Assembly: GCF_000317475.1 (NCBI RefSeq)
Contig: NC_019729.1
Location: 2,866,501 to 2,930,500, forward strand
Source: Oscillatoria nigro-viridis PCC 7112
GTDB taxonomy: Bacteria; Cyanobacteriota; Cyanobacteriia; Cyanobacteriales; Microcoleaceae
Length of the DNA stretch: 64,000 bases
Direction: 5' to 3'
The notes under the pieces were generated by a model. The model ran no database searches and had not been told where the DNA came from. It worked only from the letters and a program-made list of their open reading frames with translations. The translations under genes and the position numbers were made by a program. Positions within the stretch are counted from its first letter, which is position 1, and every line of letters begins with the position of its first letter. This document shows positions 18,652 through 27,001 of the stretch, piece by piece.

Positions 18652-19898
18652 GCCTGAATTCGCCCTCGATCGTCGGTACGGTAATTGCTGTTCAGGCTAA
18701 CTTCTACCAAGTGAGGTTAGATCCCGAAGTCTCCATTGACGGGAAAAATGCTCCCCTCGCGGATTCTCCGACTCTCCTGTGCACTCGCCGCACTCGACTG
18801 AAAAAAATTGGCCAACAGGTGATGGTGGGCGATCGCGTGGTGGTAGACGAACCGGACTGGACTGACCGCCGGGGTGCAATTTCTGAAGTATTCCCCCGCC
18901 AAACAGAACTCAACCGCCCGCCTGTAGCTAATGCCGATCGCATTCTCCTCGTTTTTGCCCTCGCCGAACCAGACTTAGATCCCGCGTCATTAACTCGGTT
19001 TTTAGTTAAGGCCGAATCTACAGGTTTAGAGGTGAGTTTGTGCCTGAACAAATGCGATTTGGTCACGCCCCACGAGTTGGAACAGTGGCGCGATCGGCTT
19101 TCAGGCTGGGGCTACGAACCAATGTTTATTAGCGTCCGCAGCAGTGTCGGATTTCAGGAAGCCGCCGCTAACGGTCAAAATGAAGTTTCTGCCTCGGAAC
19201 CAGCTTTTCATGACTTAGTGGAGAAAATAGAGCCATATAAGCTGAGTTCTGAGGATAACCCCCAAGTTTCAAATTCGGTCAAGCCGTTACATCCGTTAAA
19301 GCCCGTACCTAGCCCGTTGCCGAACTTCCTTCTGGGTCACTTGCAAGGGAAAATAACGGTAATTTGTGGCCCTTCTGGGGTTGGCAAGTCCAGCTTGATC
19401 AACCAACTGATCCCGGCCCTGAATCTGCGAGTGAACGCTGTTTCCGGCAAACTCGGCCGCGGGCGCCACACGACTCGCCACGTCGAACTATTTGAACTCC
19501 CCGGCGGCGGACTTTTGGCCGATACTCCGGGCTTTAATCAGCCGGCTCTCGAATGCGATCCCTCAGAGTTAGCGGCATATTTCCCAGAAGCTCGCCAGAG
19601 GCTGGCTCTGGGTAGCTGCCAGTTTAGCGACTGTTCGCACCGAGACGAGCCTAACTGTGTGGTGCGGGGCGGTTGGGAGCGCTACGATTATTACTTAAAT
19701 TTTCTCGAAGAGGCGATCGCCCGCCAGCAACAACAGCAAAACTCTAGTAGCGCCGAATCGAGTTTGAAGCAGCAAACCAAGTCGGATGGTACGCAGCATT
19801 ACGAACCGAAGCTGCAAACTAAAAAATATCGCCGCTCTTCCCGCCGCCTTCAACACCAGTCACTCCAAGATATGTGTCAAGACTTAGAGGAGTTGTGA
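18648..19898 (+). CDS. rsgA: Ribosome small-subunit GTPase RsgA
   Basis: A circularly permuted GTPase that acts in late 30S maturation. The 416 residues show an N-terminal OB fold (SIVGTVIAVQANFYQV), then G4 (SLCLNKCDLV) before G1 (ICGPSGVGKSSLINQL, near residue 240), G2/G3 (GRGRHTTRHVEL, LLADTPGFNQ), and a C-terminal zinc site (CQFSDCSHRDEPNC). A Gln/Ser/Arg-rich tail of about 60 residues follows. An insert at about 165-220 lengthens the protein relative to the usual 300-350. Its start overlaps the tusA-like stop. Confidence 0.93.
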   Translation: MSLNSPSIVGTVIAVQANFYQVRLDPEVSIDGKNAPLADSPTLLCTRRTRLKKIGQQVMVGDRVVVDEPDWTDRRGAISEVFPRQTELNRPPVANADRILLVFALAEPDLDPASLTRFLVKAESTGLEVSLCLNKCDLVTPHELEQWRDRLSGWGYEPMFISVRSSVGFQEAAANGQNEVSASEPAFHDLVEKIEPYKLSSEDNPQVSNSVKPLHPLKPVPSPLPNFLLGHLQGKITVICGPSGVGKSSLINQLIPALNLRVNAVSGKLGRGRHTTRHVELFELPGGGLLADTPGFNQPALECDPSELAAYFPEARQRLALGSCQFSDCSHRDEPNCVVRGGWERYDYYLNFLEEAIARQQQQQNSSSAESSLKQQTKSDGTQHYEPKLQTKKYRRSSRRLQHQSLQDMCQDLEEL

Positions 19899-20139
19899 GG
19901 AAGTCGACGCCCATCGCCCGCAGACACTAGACAACAGTACCAAGACTTACCCAGAAACCGGGTTTCCTCGACGAAAATACTTGGTTGCACCCCGATGCCC
20001 CCTTCGCAAAACCGGCGTTCTTTAGTCGCGAGTGCGTAAGTCCTGAGTACATTAATAGCTAAAATTAAATGGCCTTAGATTTGTTAAAAAAAGTAGAACA
20101 GAAGCAAAAGTTAGCGGGTACTGCAGGAGCAAAAATATT

Positions 20140-20925
20140 GTGAATATTCAAGAACTGTTTCAAAAAGGCGGCCCCGCCATGTGGCCCCTGTTGGTGTTGT
20201 CGATTCTATCTTTGAGTACAATTATCGAGCGCTTGTGGTTTTGGGCGAGCCTCCTGAGCAAAGAAAAGCAGATAGTTAACCGCATTCTGGAAGCGGCTCG
20301 CAGCGATTGGGGGGCTGCTAACGAGATTGCCAGACAAGCTAACCGACAGCCGATCGGGCGATTTCTTTCTGCACCCCTGCGGCTCTACAATCCCGAACCA
20401 GATTTGTTTCGACTCGCACTCGAAGCTGCAGCCGATGAAGAGTTGGCTTCGATGCGCCGCGGCGACAAAATCTTAGAAGCTACGATCGCTCTAGCCCCTT
20501 TGCTGGGCTTGCTGGGAACAGTTCTGGGCTTGATTAACTCGCTCAGTTCCATCCGTCTGGGCGACATCGGCACGGCGGCAACAACTGGCGTAACTTTGGG
20601 GATTAGCGAGGCGCTGATCACGACTGCTTCAGGGATGGTAGTAGCAATTTTTACCTTGGCCTTTTATCGGATATTTCAAGCTTTTTTGTTCAACCAGGCA
20701 AAAATATTTCGCAAAGCTGGAAATGAACTGGAATTGCTTTACAGGCAATACTGGCCGGCCGCTAATGCTAAGGGTCGATCGCCCGGTGCAGAATACAGCA
20801 ATTCTTCTTTTGGTGCAGATGGTTTGAACAGGCGTTCTCTCAATTCTCAAGAATCGGGAGAACGGCATCGGGAGCCGAAATTGAAAGGTTCCGATCCGGC
20901 TGAAGATTCACCTTCTAATAATTAA
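20140..20925 (+). CDS. exbB: MotA/TolQ/ExbB-type proton channel protein
   Basis: The inner-membrane channel subunit that, with ExbD, turns proton motive force into work on an outer-membrane transporter or the envelope. The 261 residues contain three membrane segments: near 14-36 ([18 protein letters not shown]), 118-140 ([17 protein letters not shown]) and 165-190 ([18 protein letters not shown]). The pattern LLGTVLG and [10 protein letters not shown] is diagnostic. GTG 20140 follows CAGGAG. A hydrophilic C-terminal tail is rich in Ser and Arg. exbD follows after 15 bases. No tonB or TonB-dependent receptor is in view, so TolQ-like roles remain open. Confidence 0.88.
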   Translation: MNIQELFQKGGPAMWPLLVLSILSLSTIIERLWFWASLLSKEKQIVNRILEAARSDWGAANEIARQANRQPIGRFLSAPLRLYNPEPDLFRLALEAAADEELASMRRGDKILEATIALAPLLGLLGTVLGLINSLSSIRLGDIGTAATTGVTLGISEALITTASGMVVAIFTLAFYRIFQAFLFNQAKIFRKAGNELELLYRQYWPAANAKGRSPGAEYSNSSFGADGLNRRSLNSQESGERHREPKLKGSDPAEDSPSNN

Positions 20926-20940
20926 AACTCCTGAGAACTG

Positions 20941-21669
20941 ATGAAGATTAATCTAGATAATCCTGCTGAAGAGGCTCGGATAGAACTGGTGCCTTTAATT
21001 GACGTGATCTTTTGCATTCTGACGTTTTTTCTGCTGGCGGCTTTGCAACTGACTCGCCAGCAAGCAATTAATGTCGATTTGCCTAAAGCAAAGACTGGAC
21101 AAACGCAGATGCGAGAGATGCTGATTGTCAGCATTGACGATTTCGGTCAAACTTATCTCGATCAATTGCCTGTTAATTACCAACAACTCGATCGAGTTTT
21201 AAAGAGTTTCCAAAGCAGAAATCCTGCGGGGTTGATGGTACTGTACGCTCCTCAAAATGCTAGATATGCCAAAGTTGTCGAGGTTTTAGACAAATTGAGA
21301 GAGGTAGGGGGCGATAGAGTTGCCCTGGCAACTCTTCCTAGTTCGGCTCCTTCCCCATTGCCCAATACCTCGCTTCCCAATTCTGGCATTCCTGCGGCAC
21401 CTGCGATCGGCAATTCCGGTCAACCCCTGCAGTCTCCTGTGGCTCCTGGGCAGCAGCAGCTCAATCCAAATCAGTTTCAATCTCCTCTCCCGGCTCCTGG
21501 GCAGCAGCAGTTCAATCCGAATCAGTTTCAATCCCCTCTCCCGGCTCTCGGGCAGCCTAGCAACTCTGGGGCAAATCAGGGCATTCCTCCTGTTTCACCT
21601 GCACCCGCTGCTCCCAATTTAAGACCCGGAGCGGTCACTCCACCGCAGGATGGGGGGTCATCGAATTAG
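20941..21669 (+). CDS. exbD: ExbD/TolR-family biopolymer transport protein
   Basis: Partner of the preceding channel. The 242 residues show one N-terminal membrane anchor (LVPLIDVIFCILTFFLLAA) with the conserved membrane Asp, then a periplasmic domain of about 110 residues. The C-terminal third is Pro/Gln/Asn-rich and contains a direct repeat: QQ(L/F)NPNQFQSPLPA occurs twice in tandem (21450-21545). Most ExbD proteins are about 140 residues, so the tail is unusual. Start ATG 20941 follows CTCCTGAGAACTG. It is co-directional with exbB. Confidence 0.88.
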   Translation: MKINLDNPAEEARIELVPLIDVIFCILTFFLLAALQLTRQQAINVDLPKAKTGQTQMREMLIVSIDDFGQTYLDQLPVNYQQLDRVLKSFQSRNPAGLMVLYAPQNARYAKVVEVLDKLREVGGDRVALATLPSSAPSPLPNTSLPNSGIPAAPAIGNSGQPLQSPVAPGQQQLNPNQFQSPLPAPGQQQFNPNQFQSPLPALGQPSNSGANQGIPPVSPAPAAPNLRPGAVTPPQDGGSSN

Positions 21670-21672
21670 TCA

Positions 21673-21836
21673 CAAGGAATAAGGGAGAAGGAATAAGGGA
21701 GAAGGAATAAGGGAGAAGGAATAAGGGAGAACAGAGAAATAGAAATTCTCCCCCTCTCCCCCTCTCCCACTCTCCTCATCTCCCACTCTCCTCATCTCCC
21801 CCTCTCCGACTCTCCTCATCTCCCCCTCTCCCCCTC
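21673..21836. repeat. Low-complexity tandem repeats downstream of exbD
   Basis: Four copies of a GAATAAGGGAGAAG-type unit (about 14 bases) are followed by about 100 bases of polypyrimidine made of CTCCCCCT and CTCCTCAT units. They fill the start of the gene-free stretch before nblA. Confidence 0.75.
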
Positions 21837-21911
21837 GCGCAGAGAATCTCCGCCGGATTTGGTATAAAGGGCTTCAATTCTTTTGGTTCGTACTGAGCCT
21901 TTTTTCTCTTG

Positions 21912-21929
21912 ACAAGTAGATACACTTGT
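21912..21929. promoter_or_regulatory. Inverted repeat upstream of nblA
   Basis: ACAAGT-AGATAC-ACTTGT is a perfect 6-6-6 inverted repeat overlapping a TTGACA hexamer (21909-21914), about 240 bases before the nblA start. It may be an operator for a starvation regulator. No clear NtcA site (GTA-N8-TAC) was found. Confidence 0.35.
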
Positions 21930-22165
21930 ATATGCCTGCGGAAGGAACTTTTGCAGACATCTCGCCATCTCTATCCCTAAGTAAGTTATTTCTTCTGACA
22001 GATGGTAATTTTGTCAAATGATTGTTACCTTTTGTAATATATACTAAAGCCAGATGGGCAGTCGGGCATCCCGAAACCAACGGTCGATCGCTGAAACAAC
22101 TTACAAATCTGGTTAATCCAGGTGTTCACTTTTAAGTCACCTTTACTTACAGAGGAGTCAAAGTC

Positions 22166-22363
22166 ATGAGCCAACCAGCAGAATTGTCTTTGGAACAGCA
22201 ATTTAGCCTGTGTTCCTTCAAAACACAGGTAAGTGACATGAGCCGCGAACAAGCTCAGGAGTTTTTGGTCAAGCTTTACGAGCAAATGATGCTACGAGAA
22301 ACCATGTACCGCCATTTTCTGAAACACCACTGGGGTTTAGAACCTAACCCAGGCGTTGAGTAA
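22166..22363 (+). CDS. nblA: NblA, phycobilisome degradation adaptor
   Basis: A 65-residue adaptor that binds phycobiliproteins and brings the Clp protease to them during nitrogen or sulfur starvation. The family signature is clear: ELSLEQQFSLCSFKTQV, MSREQAQEFLVKLYEQMM and HFLKHHWGLEPNP. It is two helices with no membrane span. ATG 22166 has AGAGGAG about 10 bases upstream. It is monocistronic, with a 500-base upstream region, as expected for a strongly regulated gene. Confidence 0.95.
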   Translation: MSQPAELSLEQQFSLCSFKTQVSDMSREQAQEFLVKLYEQMMLRETMYRHFLKHHWGLEPNPGVE

Positions 22364-22791
22364 CCAAGAGTCGCAGTCGGCGACCTCCGTCTCTTACTCT
22401 CTTCCCTCAGGCGGAAAGGAGTTGGGGGTGATGGGGCGTCACTCGAAGGCAGAAGCTAGAAGACCTGTGTAGAGACTTGAGAAAAATTAGAAAGTTTCTT
22501 TGTGGATTTCACTCGAATTGGGGAGTCGAGCTAAGCAGTTTGTCGATCGACACCACCGGAGAGCGCAAAGATAATTTATCGCCTCGACTCTAAAATTGGA
22601 TAACTCTTAATAGTGTTAATTTTTCAACCAATTAAACTTTTTAACCAATTCAATATATTTGTGTTTAGTTGCAGCGGATGAGGTTTGACAAAAATGGCGC
22701 TAGTCGGACATCTGAGCGCGACCTCCGACTAGCAAAACCTTCATTTTTCACATCAATCCCTAGAACTGGCAACTGTGGACTCCAGAAAGAG

Positions 22792-23223
22792 TTATTCCGG
22801 CTGACGTTCTAGAGTCGCCTCCATTGTACTTGTCAAGTAATGACCAGACATGATGCCACTAGATTGGTAGTAGCGGTTGTCATCAACCCGGTGAAGGGTA
22901 TCAAAACCAGTCCGGCGCTGGCGTTCGTCTCCCAATACCCAATAACGCTGGACGATCGACTGGGGAGCAATCCAACCTTCGCCCTCGACGCGGCCGAGTT
23001 CGCTGTGTTGGAGTACAAAAGTATACTGCCGTTCATCGCTGTTGAGGTGTCCTCGGTACTGCAAAATAATCTCTTCGCGATCGCCTCCAGGAAACACCAG
23101 TTTCGTCACCATACTGAACCAATCTGTTCGGTTCCAGCTCACTAAAGTTTTGCCTTTAACCGTAATTGGCACGCCATTGCGCTCAATCCAGCTTCCTTCG
23201 AGCGTCCATTGGCCAGATTCCAT
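22792..23223 (-). CDS. Conserved-looking hypothetical protein
   Basis: A 143-residue frame from ATG 23223 (a longer frame to 23289 has a dissimilar N-terminus). The sequence is beta-rich: SGQWTLEGSWIERNGVPITV, TKLVFPGGDREEIILQYRG, TFVLQHSELGRVEGEGWI. The alternation of Trp and Gly resembles small lipocalin-like or DUF barrel proteins of cyanobacteria, but I do not recognise the family. It has no signal peptide or Cys. It lies downstream of anmK in the same direction, 98 bases away, and may share its transcript. Confidence 0.65.
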   Translation of the reverse strand: MESGQWTLEGSWIERNGVPITVKGKTLVSWNRTDWFSMVTKLVFPGGDREEIILQYRGHLNSDERQYTFVLQHSELGRVEGEGWIAPQSIVQRYWVLGDERQRRTGFDTLHRVDDNRYYQSSGIMSGHYLTSTMEATLERQPE

Positions 23224-23321
23224 TAAAAACGTGTGAGCCACAGTGCTGTTCCTATGCTTTTGCTGCTGGCTACAATGCTGGTGCAACAACGCACAGCCGT
23301 TGTCCCTCAGACTCTATGCTA

Positions 23322-24524
23322 TCACGCCCAACTGTGCCAACAAGAGTTAATTTCCCCTAAAAGTACCGGTGCCCGGGCACCAGTAACTCGAGGCAGATTG
23401 CCGGGAATGCCCCGAACCCGCCATGCTGCTAAAACCGCGAAAGCGATCGCCTCTTTAAAATCTACATTCAAGCCTGCCTCAGAAGTAGTCAACACTTGCA
23501 CTGGGTGCAATTGAGATTGCAATCGGCGTTTTAAGTAGAGATTGTGGCTGCCACCGCCGCACAGTAAAACTCGATCGGGCATAGCCGGTAAAAAAGTTTG
23601 GTAACTGTGAACGATCGAGGCAACAGTCAGTTCTGTCAAAGTAGCCAGCACGTCAGCAGGACTGAGGTTGTAACCTTGGGCCTCGACCAAACACCTGTCA
23701 AAATAGTCTACACCAAATAGCTCTCGCCCCGTTGATTTCGGCGGTGCTTGGCGGAAGAACTCTGATGCGAGCCAATCCTCGACTAAAGCTTGACAGGGAG
23801 TTCCCGATGCCGCCCAAGCTCCACCTTCGTCGATCGTCTTAGTGCCGCCCGAGAAGTGCTGCACTGCCAAATCCAAGAGGGAGTTCCCCGGGCCTGTATC
23901 CCAGCCCGATATGCCATCCCCAAGACTCAAAATTTCTGACTCGTCCTGGTTTTCCCCTTTTCCCGTGGCCGGAAGATAGGTAACATTGCCAATTCCGCCG
24001 AGATTTTGGATGCAGAGGCTGCAGTTGGGTTCCGCCAGCAGGCAGGCATCAACTATTGACACTAAAGGTGCTCCTTGACCCCCTGCTGCAATGTCTGCCG
24101 AGCGAAAGTTACTCACAGTAGTAATTCCTGTCAATTCCGCAATTAGCGCGCCCCGCCCGAGTTGCAAGCTGTAGCCCATTAACGCACCGGCGCTGTCTTT
24201 CTGGGCTTTCCCAGCAGGTCGGTGGTAGACTGTTTGACCGTGAGAGCCGATTAATTCGGCATTATCATATTCTGCTTGAATTGTCAATGCCGCCGTGGCA
24301 AATTCTTGGGCGATGGCATCATCTAATTCTGCTAGTTCAGCCATTGACAAAGCTGAGCCGCTGCAAACTGAGAGAATTTGCGATCGCAAATTAGCAGGAT
24401 AAGGGAAAGTCTTGCCGGCCACCAATTGCACTTTCAAGTCTGTTTGGGAACCGACGACATCCACTAAAGCAGCATCAATGCCATCCACCGACGTGCCGCT
24501 GATCAAACCGATAACGCGGGTCAT
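23322..24524 (-). CDS. anmK: Anhydro-N-acetylmuramic acid kinase
   Basis: Phosphorylates and hydrolyses 1,6-anhydro-MurNAc to MurNAc-6-phosphate in peptidoglycan recycling. The 400 residues have the Hsp70-actin fold motifs: N-terminal [18 protein letters not shown], then [13 protein letters not shown] near residue 93, [12 protein letters not shown] near 173, [10 protein letters not shown] near 210 and LLCGGGSHN near 317. Start ATG 24524 is only six bases from a TTTTAGA STRR that forms the leader; no Shine-Dalgarno is visible. No murQ is in view. Confidence 0.92.
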   Translation of the reverse strand: MTRVIGLISGTSVDGIDAALVDVVGSQTDLKVQLVAGKTFPYPANLRSQILSVCSGSALSMAELAELDDAIAQEFATAALTIQAEYDNAELIGSHGQTVYHRPAGKAQKDSAGALMGYSLQLGRGALIAELTGITTVSNFRSADIAAGGQGAPLVSIVDACLLAEPNCSLCIQNLGGIGNVTYLPATGKGENQDESEILSLGDGISGWDTGPGNSLLDLAVQHFSGGTKTIDEGGAWAASGTPCQALVEDWLASEFFRQAPPKSTGRELFGVDYFDRCLVEAQGYNLSPADVLATLTELTVASIVHSYQTFLPAMPDRVLLCGGGSHNLYLKRRLQSQLHPVQVLTTSEAGLNVDFKEAIAFAVLAAWRVRGIPGNLPRVTGARAPVLLGEINSCWHSWA

Positions 24525-24528
24525 TCTA

Positions 24529-24557
24529 TTTTAGATTTTAGATTTTAGATTTTAGAT
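24529..24557. repeat. Heptamer STRR at the anmK leader
   Basis: About four tandem copies of TTTTAGA, followed by TTTTTCGA copies near 24570-24585. Confidence 0.75.
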
Positions 24558-24615
24558 TGTTCAATTTTTCGATTTTTCGATTTGAGATGGTCGGGTGCGA
24601 TCGGGCGATCGAATA

Positions 24616-25368
24616 TTATTTAAGGTCGATCGTCACGATCACCACAGTAATATTATCGCGTCCACCTTTATCCTTAGCTGCTTGAATTAAAGCATTTGCA
24701 GCGCCCTCGCAGGCGCGAATCGACTTCAGAGGCGAAGCTATCAAAGGATCGGAAAGTTCTTCAGTCAAGCCATCGCTGCAGAGCAGCAAGCGATCCCCAG
24801 GCTGCACGTCCACCGGCAAAATATCTATTTCCCGCAAATCATCGCGGCCCAAACACTGGGACAAAACGTGACGCCAAGGATGAGTGCGAGCCTGGTCAGG
24901 AGTTAGGGCCTTTCTTTTCACAGCCTGAGCCACCCAAGTCTGGTCTTCAGTAATCTGTTCCAAGCGAGAGCCGTGCAGTCGGTACAAGCGAGAGTCCCCG
25001 ATATTAGCGCACCAGGGTCGGCCCTCATCCCTAAACATTAGAACCACAGCCGTAGTTCCCATATCAGCACGCTCGGGGTGGTCGAGCTGATCCGTCAAAA
25101 TTGCTTGATTGGCAATTAAAAAAGCCTTTTCCAACAACAGCGGAGAATCCTCTGGCCCTTCCCAATGTTCGAGCAAATAAGATTGAATCGCCTCAGTCGC
25201 AATCCGGCTGGCTTCTTGACCTCCGGCGTGTCCTCCCATGCCATCGGCCACTATGAAAAATCGCCCGTCAGAGTCTATGTAGTACGAATCCTGATTTACG
25301 GAACGAACTAGCCCTGTGTCTGTCTTACCTGCGAAAGAGCGTTTCATAGATTGGGTGATTGGACTCAT
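24616..25368 (-). CDS. PP2C-type Ser/Thr protein phosphatase
   Basis: A 250-residue metal-dependent phosphatase of the PphA/Stp1 type. Motifs: GLVRSVNQDSYY near residue 19, VADGMGGHAGG near 39, ADMGTTAVVL near 99, ANIGDSRLYR near 115, LCSDGLTEELSD near 197 and GGRDNITVVIV at the end; the metal-binding Asp residues are intact. It is soluble and lacks extra domains. Synechocystis PphA dephosphorylates PII; whether this one does cannot be read from sequence. Start ATG 25368, with an alternative ATG seven codons in. It is 91 bases upstream of anmK in the same direction. Confidence 0.9.
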   Translation of the reverse strand: MSPITQSMKRSFAGKTDTGLVRSVNQDSYYIDSDGRFFIVADGMGGHAGGQEASRIATEAIQSYLLEHWEGPEDSPLLLEKAFLIANQAILTDQLDHPERADMGTTAVVLMFRDEGRPWCANIGDSRLYRLHGSRLEQITEDQTWVAQAVKRKALTPDQARTHPWRHVLSQCLGRDDLREIDILPVDVQPGDRLLLCSDGLTEELSDPLIASPLKSIRACEGAANALIQAAKDKGGRDNITVVIVTIDLK

Positions 25369-25586
25369 CGAACTTGAAAGCTTGATTTAATGGGGTGCGA
25401 TTTTTTTTCCAAGACTTAAATCCCGCACCGACTTGAAATTCAGCAGCCCGCGATCGCGAGTTTTGGAAAAATTGCACTTCCTTGACCTCATATTGTAGAT
25501 CGTATAATGGTAATCCCATCTTAAAATTTCGGTAAATCCAGTAAATTAACCAGTACCTACAAAAAAAAACTGGATTTATAAAGAAC

Positions 25587-27001
25587 ACCCTGAAAACCCC
25601 GCGACTTCAGTCCGGGGATGAAAGGGGTAAGGAGGCTTTAGCCTCCCAGTATTTTTCATGAGATTTCTGAATTGTATGTACTGTAAATTACAACTATGTA
25701 AATCTTTGTGAACAATGAGAACCGGGTTAAGCCAACGCTGCTAGCATAAACCTATCGTGATGAGGGTCGAAGTCATGCTAGTTTTCGAGTTGAAAGCATA
25801 CGGTAAAAAGCAGCAATTTGAAGCTGTAGACGAAGCAATTAGAACGGTGCAGTTCATCCGCAACAAAGCATTGCGCTTTTGGATGGAAAACGAAAAAGTC
25901 AACAAATACGACTTGAATAAATACAGCGCCATTCTAGCGAAGGAATTCCCGTTTTGCGACGACTTAAACAGCATGGCCAGACAATCGAGTTCAGAAAGAG
26001 CGTGGTCGGCGATTTCACGATTCTACGACAACTGCAAAAAGAAAGTCCCAGGAAAAAAAGGGTTTCCGCAATTCCAGAAAGACAACCGCTCGGTAGAGTA
26101 CAAAACTACGGGCTGGCGTCTGGCAGACGACCGGAAATCAATCACTTTTACCGATAAAAAAGGAATCGGCAAACTTAAATTAAAAGGAACCCGCGACTTG
26201 CATTTCTACCAGCGCAGTCAAATCAAACGAGTACGCTTGGTAAGGCGAGCAGACGGATATTATGTCCAGTTTTGCACTCAAGTTGACCGTTCTGAAAAGA
26301 TTGAAATCACGGGTAACACCATCGGGTTAGATGTAGGACTTAAAGAGTTTTACACTGACTCAAATGGCGTTGCAGTTGATAACCCGCGTTTCCTCCGCAA
26401 GGGAGAACGCAGGTTGAAGAAAGCCCAAAAACGAGTTTCAAAACGAGTCAAGGGTTCGCAAAACAGAAAAAAAGCTAGAGCGATTCTAGGGAAGCGCCAC
26501 CTCAAAATCAGCAGACAGCGTAAAGATTTTGCCGTGAAGTTGGCAAGATGCGTCATCCAGTCTAACGACTGTGTAGTCTACGAAGATTTGAGGATTAAAA
26601 ATATGGTGAAGAATCACTCTCTAGCAAAATCGATTAACGACGCATCTTGGTATATGTTCCGAATTTGGTTGGAATATTTTGGCAAAGTATTCGGAAGAAT
26701 TACGATTGCCGTACCAGCTAACGGAACAAGTCAAGAATGCTCTAGTTGCGGAACAATTGTTAAGAAAAGTCTCTCAACGCGAACCCACGCTTGTCGGTGT
26801 GGATGCGTATTAGATCGTGACTGGAACGCAGCTAAAAATATCCTGAGTCGGGGATTGAGTACGGCGGGGCACGTCGGAACTTGGATCTTAGATCCGAACG
26901 CTTGTGGAGAATTGACCGCTACCGATGTTGAAGTAATTCTGCATCGGCAAGTCGATTCTGCGAATCAAGAATCTCCTCGGCTTTAGCCAGGAGAGTGTCA
27001 A
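25587..27001 (+). mobile_element. tnpB-only IS200/IS605-type element, copy 1
   Basis: The left end begins ACCCTGAAAACCCCGCGACT, shared with copy 2 at 53633. It continues through a hairpin-rich leader (GACTTCAGTCCGGGG, GGAGGCTTTAGCCTCC). The right end is GGAGAGTGTCAA, shared with copy 2. No tnpA is present, so it is an IS1341-like element that needs a transposase in trans. A TTATAAA sequence sits 5' of the left end in both copies and is either part of the end or the target motif. The omega RNA is expected to span the tnpB 3' end and right end. Confidence 0.85.
25775..26986 (+). CDS. tnpB: RNA-guided endonuclease TnpB, copy 1
   Basis: A 403-residue TnpB, the Cas12-like nuclease of IS200/IS605 elements, guided by an omega RNA from the element's right end. 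RuvC residues are intact: Asp in GLDVGLKEF (186), Glu in VYEDLRIKNM (270), Asp in LDRDWNAAKN (347/349). The zinc ribbon reads CSSCG then CRCG. Start ATG 25775 matches copy 2; six more codons exist upstream. It differs from copy 2 at about 13 positions (97% identity), including Cys for Leu at 344. It looks catalytically competent. A long tail (to NQESPRL) overlaps the presumed omega RNA. Confidence 0.92.
   Translation: MLVFELKAYGKKQQFEAVDEAIRTVQFIRNKALRFWMENEKVNKYDLNKYSAILAKEFPFCDDLNSMARQSSSERAWSAISRFYDNCKKKVPGKKGFPQFQKDNRSVEYKTTGWRLADDRKSITFTDKKGIGKLKLKGTRDLHFYQRSQIKRVRLVRRADGYYVQFCTQVDRSEKIEITGNTIGLDVGLKEFYTDSNGVAVDNPRFLRKGERRLKKAQKRVSKRVKGSQNRKKARAILGKRHLKISRQRKDFAVKLARCVIQSNDCVVYEDLRIKNMVKNHSLAKSINDASWYMFRIWLEYFGKVFGRITIAVPANGTSQECSSCGTIVKKSLSTRTHACRCGCVLDRDWNAAKNILSRGLSTAGHVGTWILDPNACGELTATDVEVILHRQVDSANQESPRL

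Noticed and set aside
25325-25588. Minus-strand frame upstream of the PP2C gene
   Set aside because: It overlaps the phosphatase start and reads through A/T-rich DNA; no domain.
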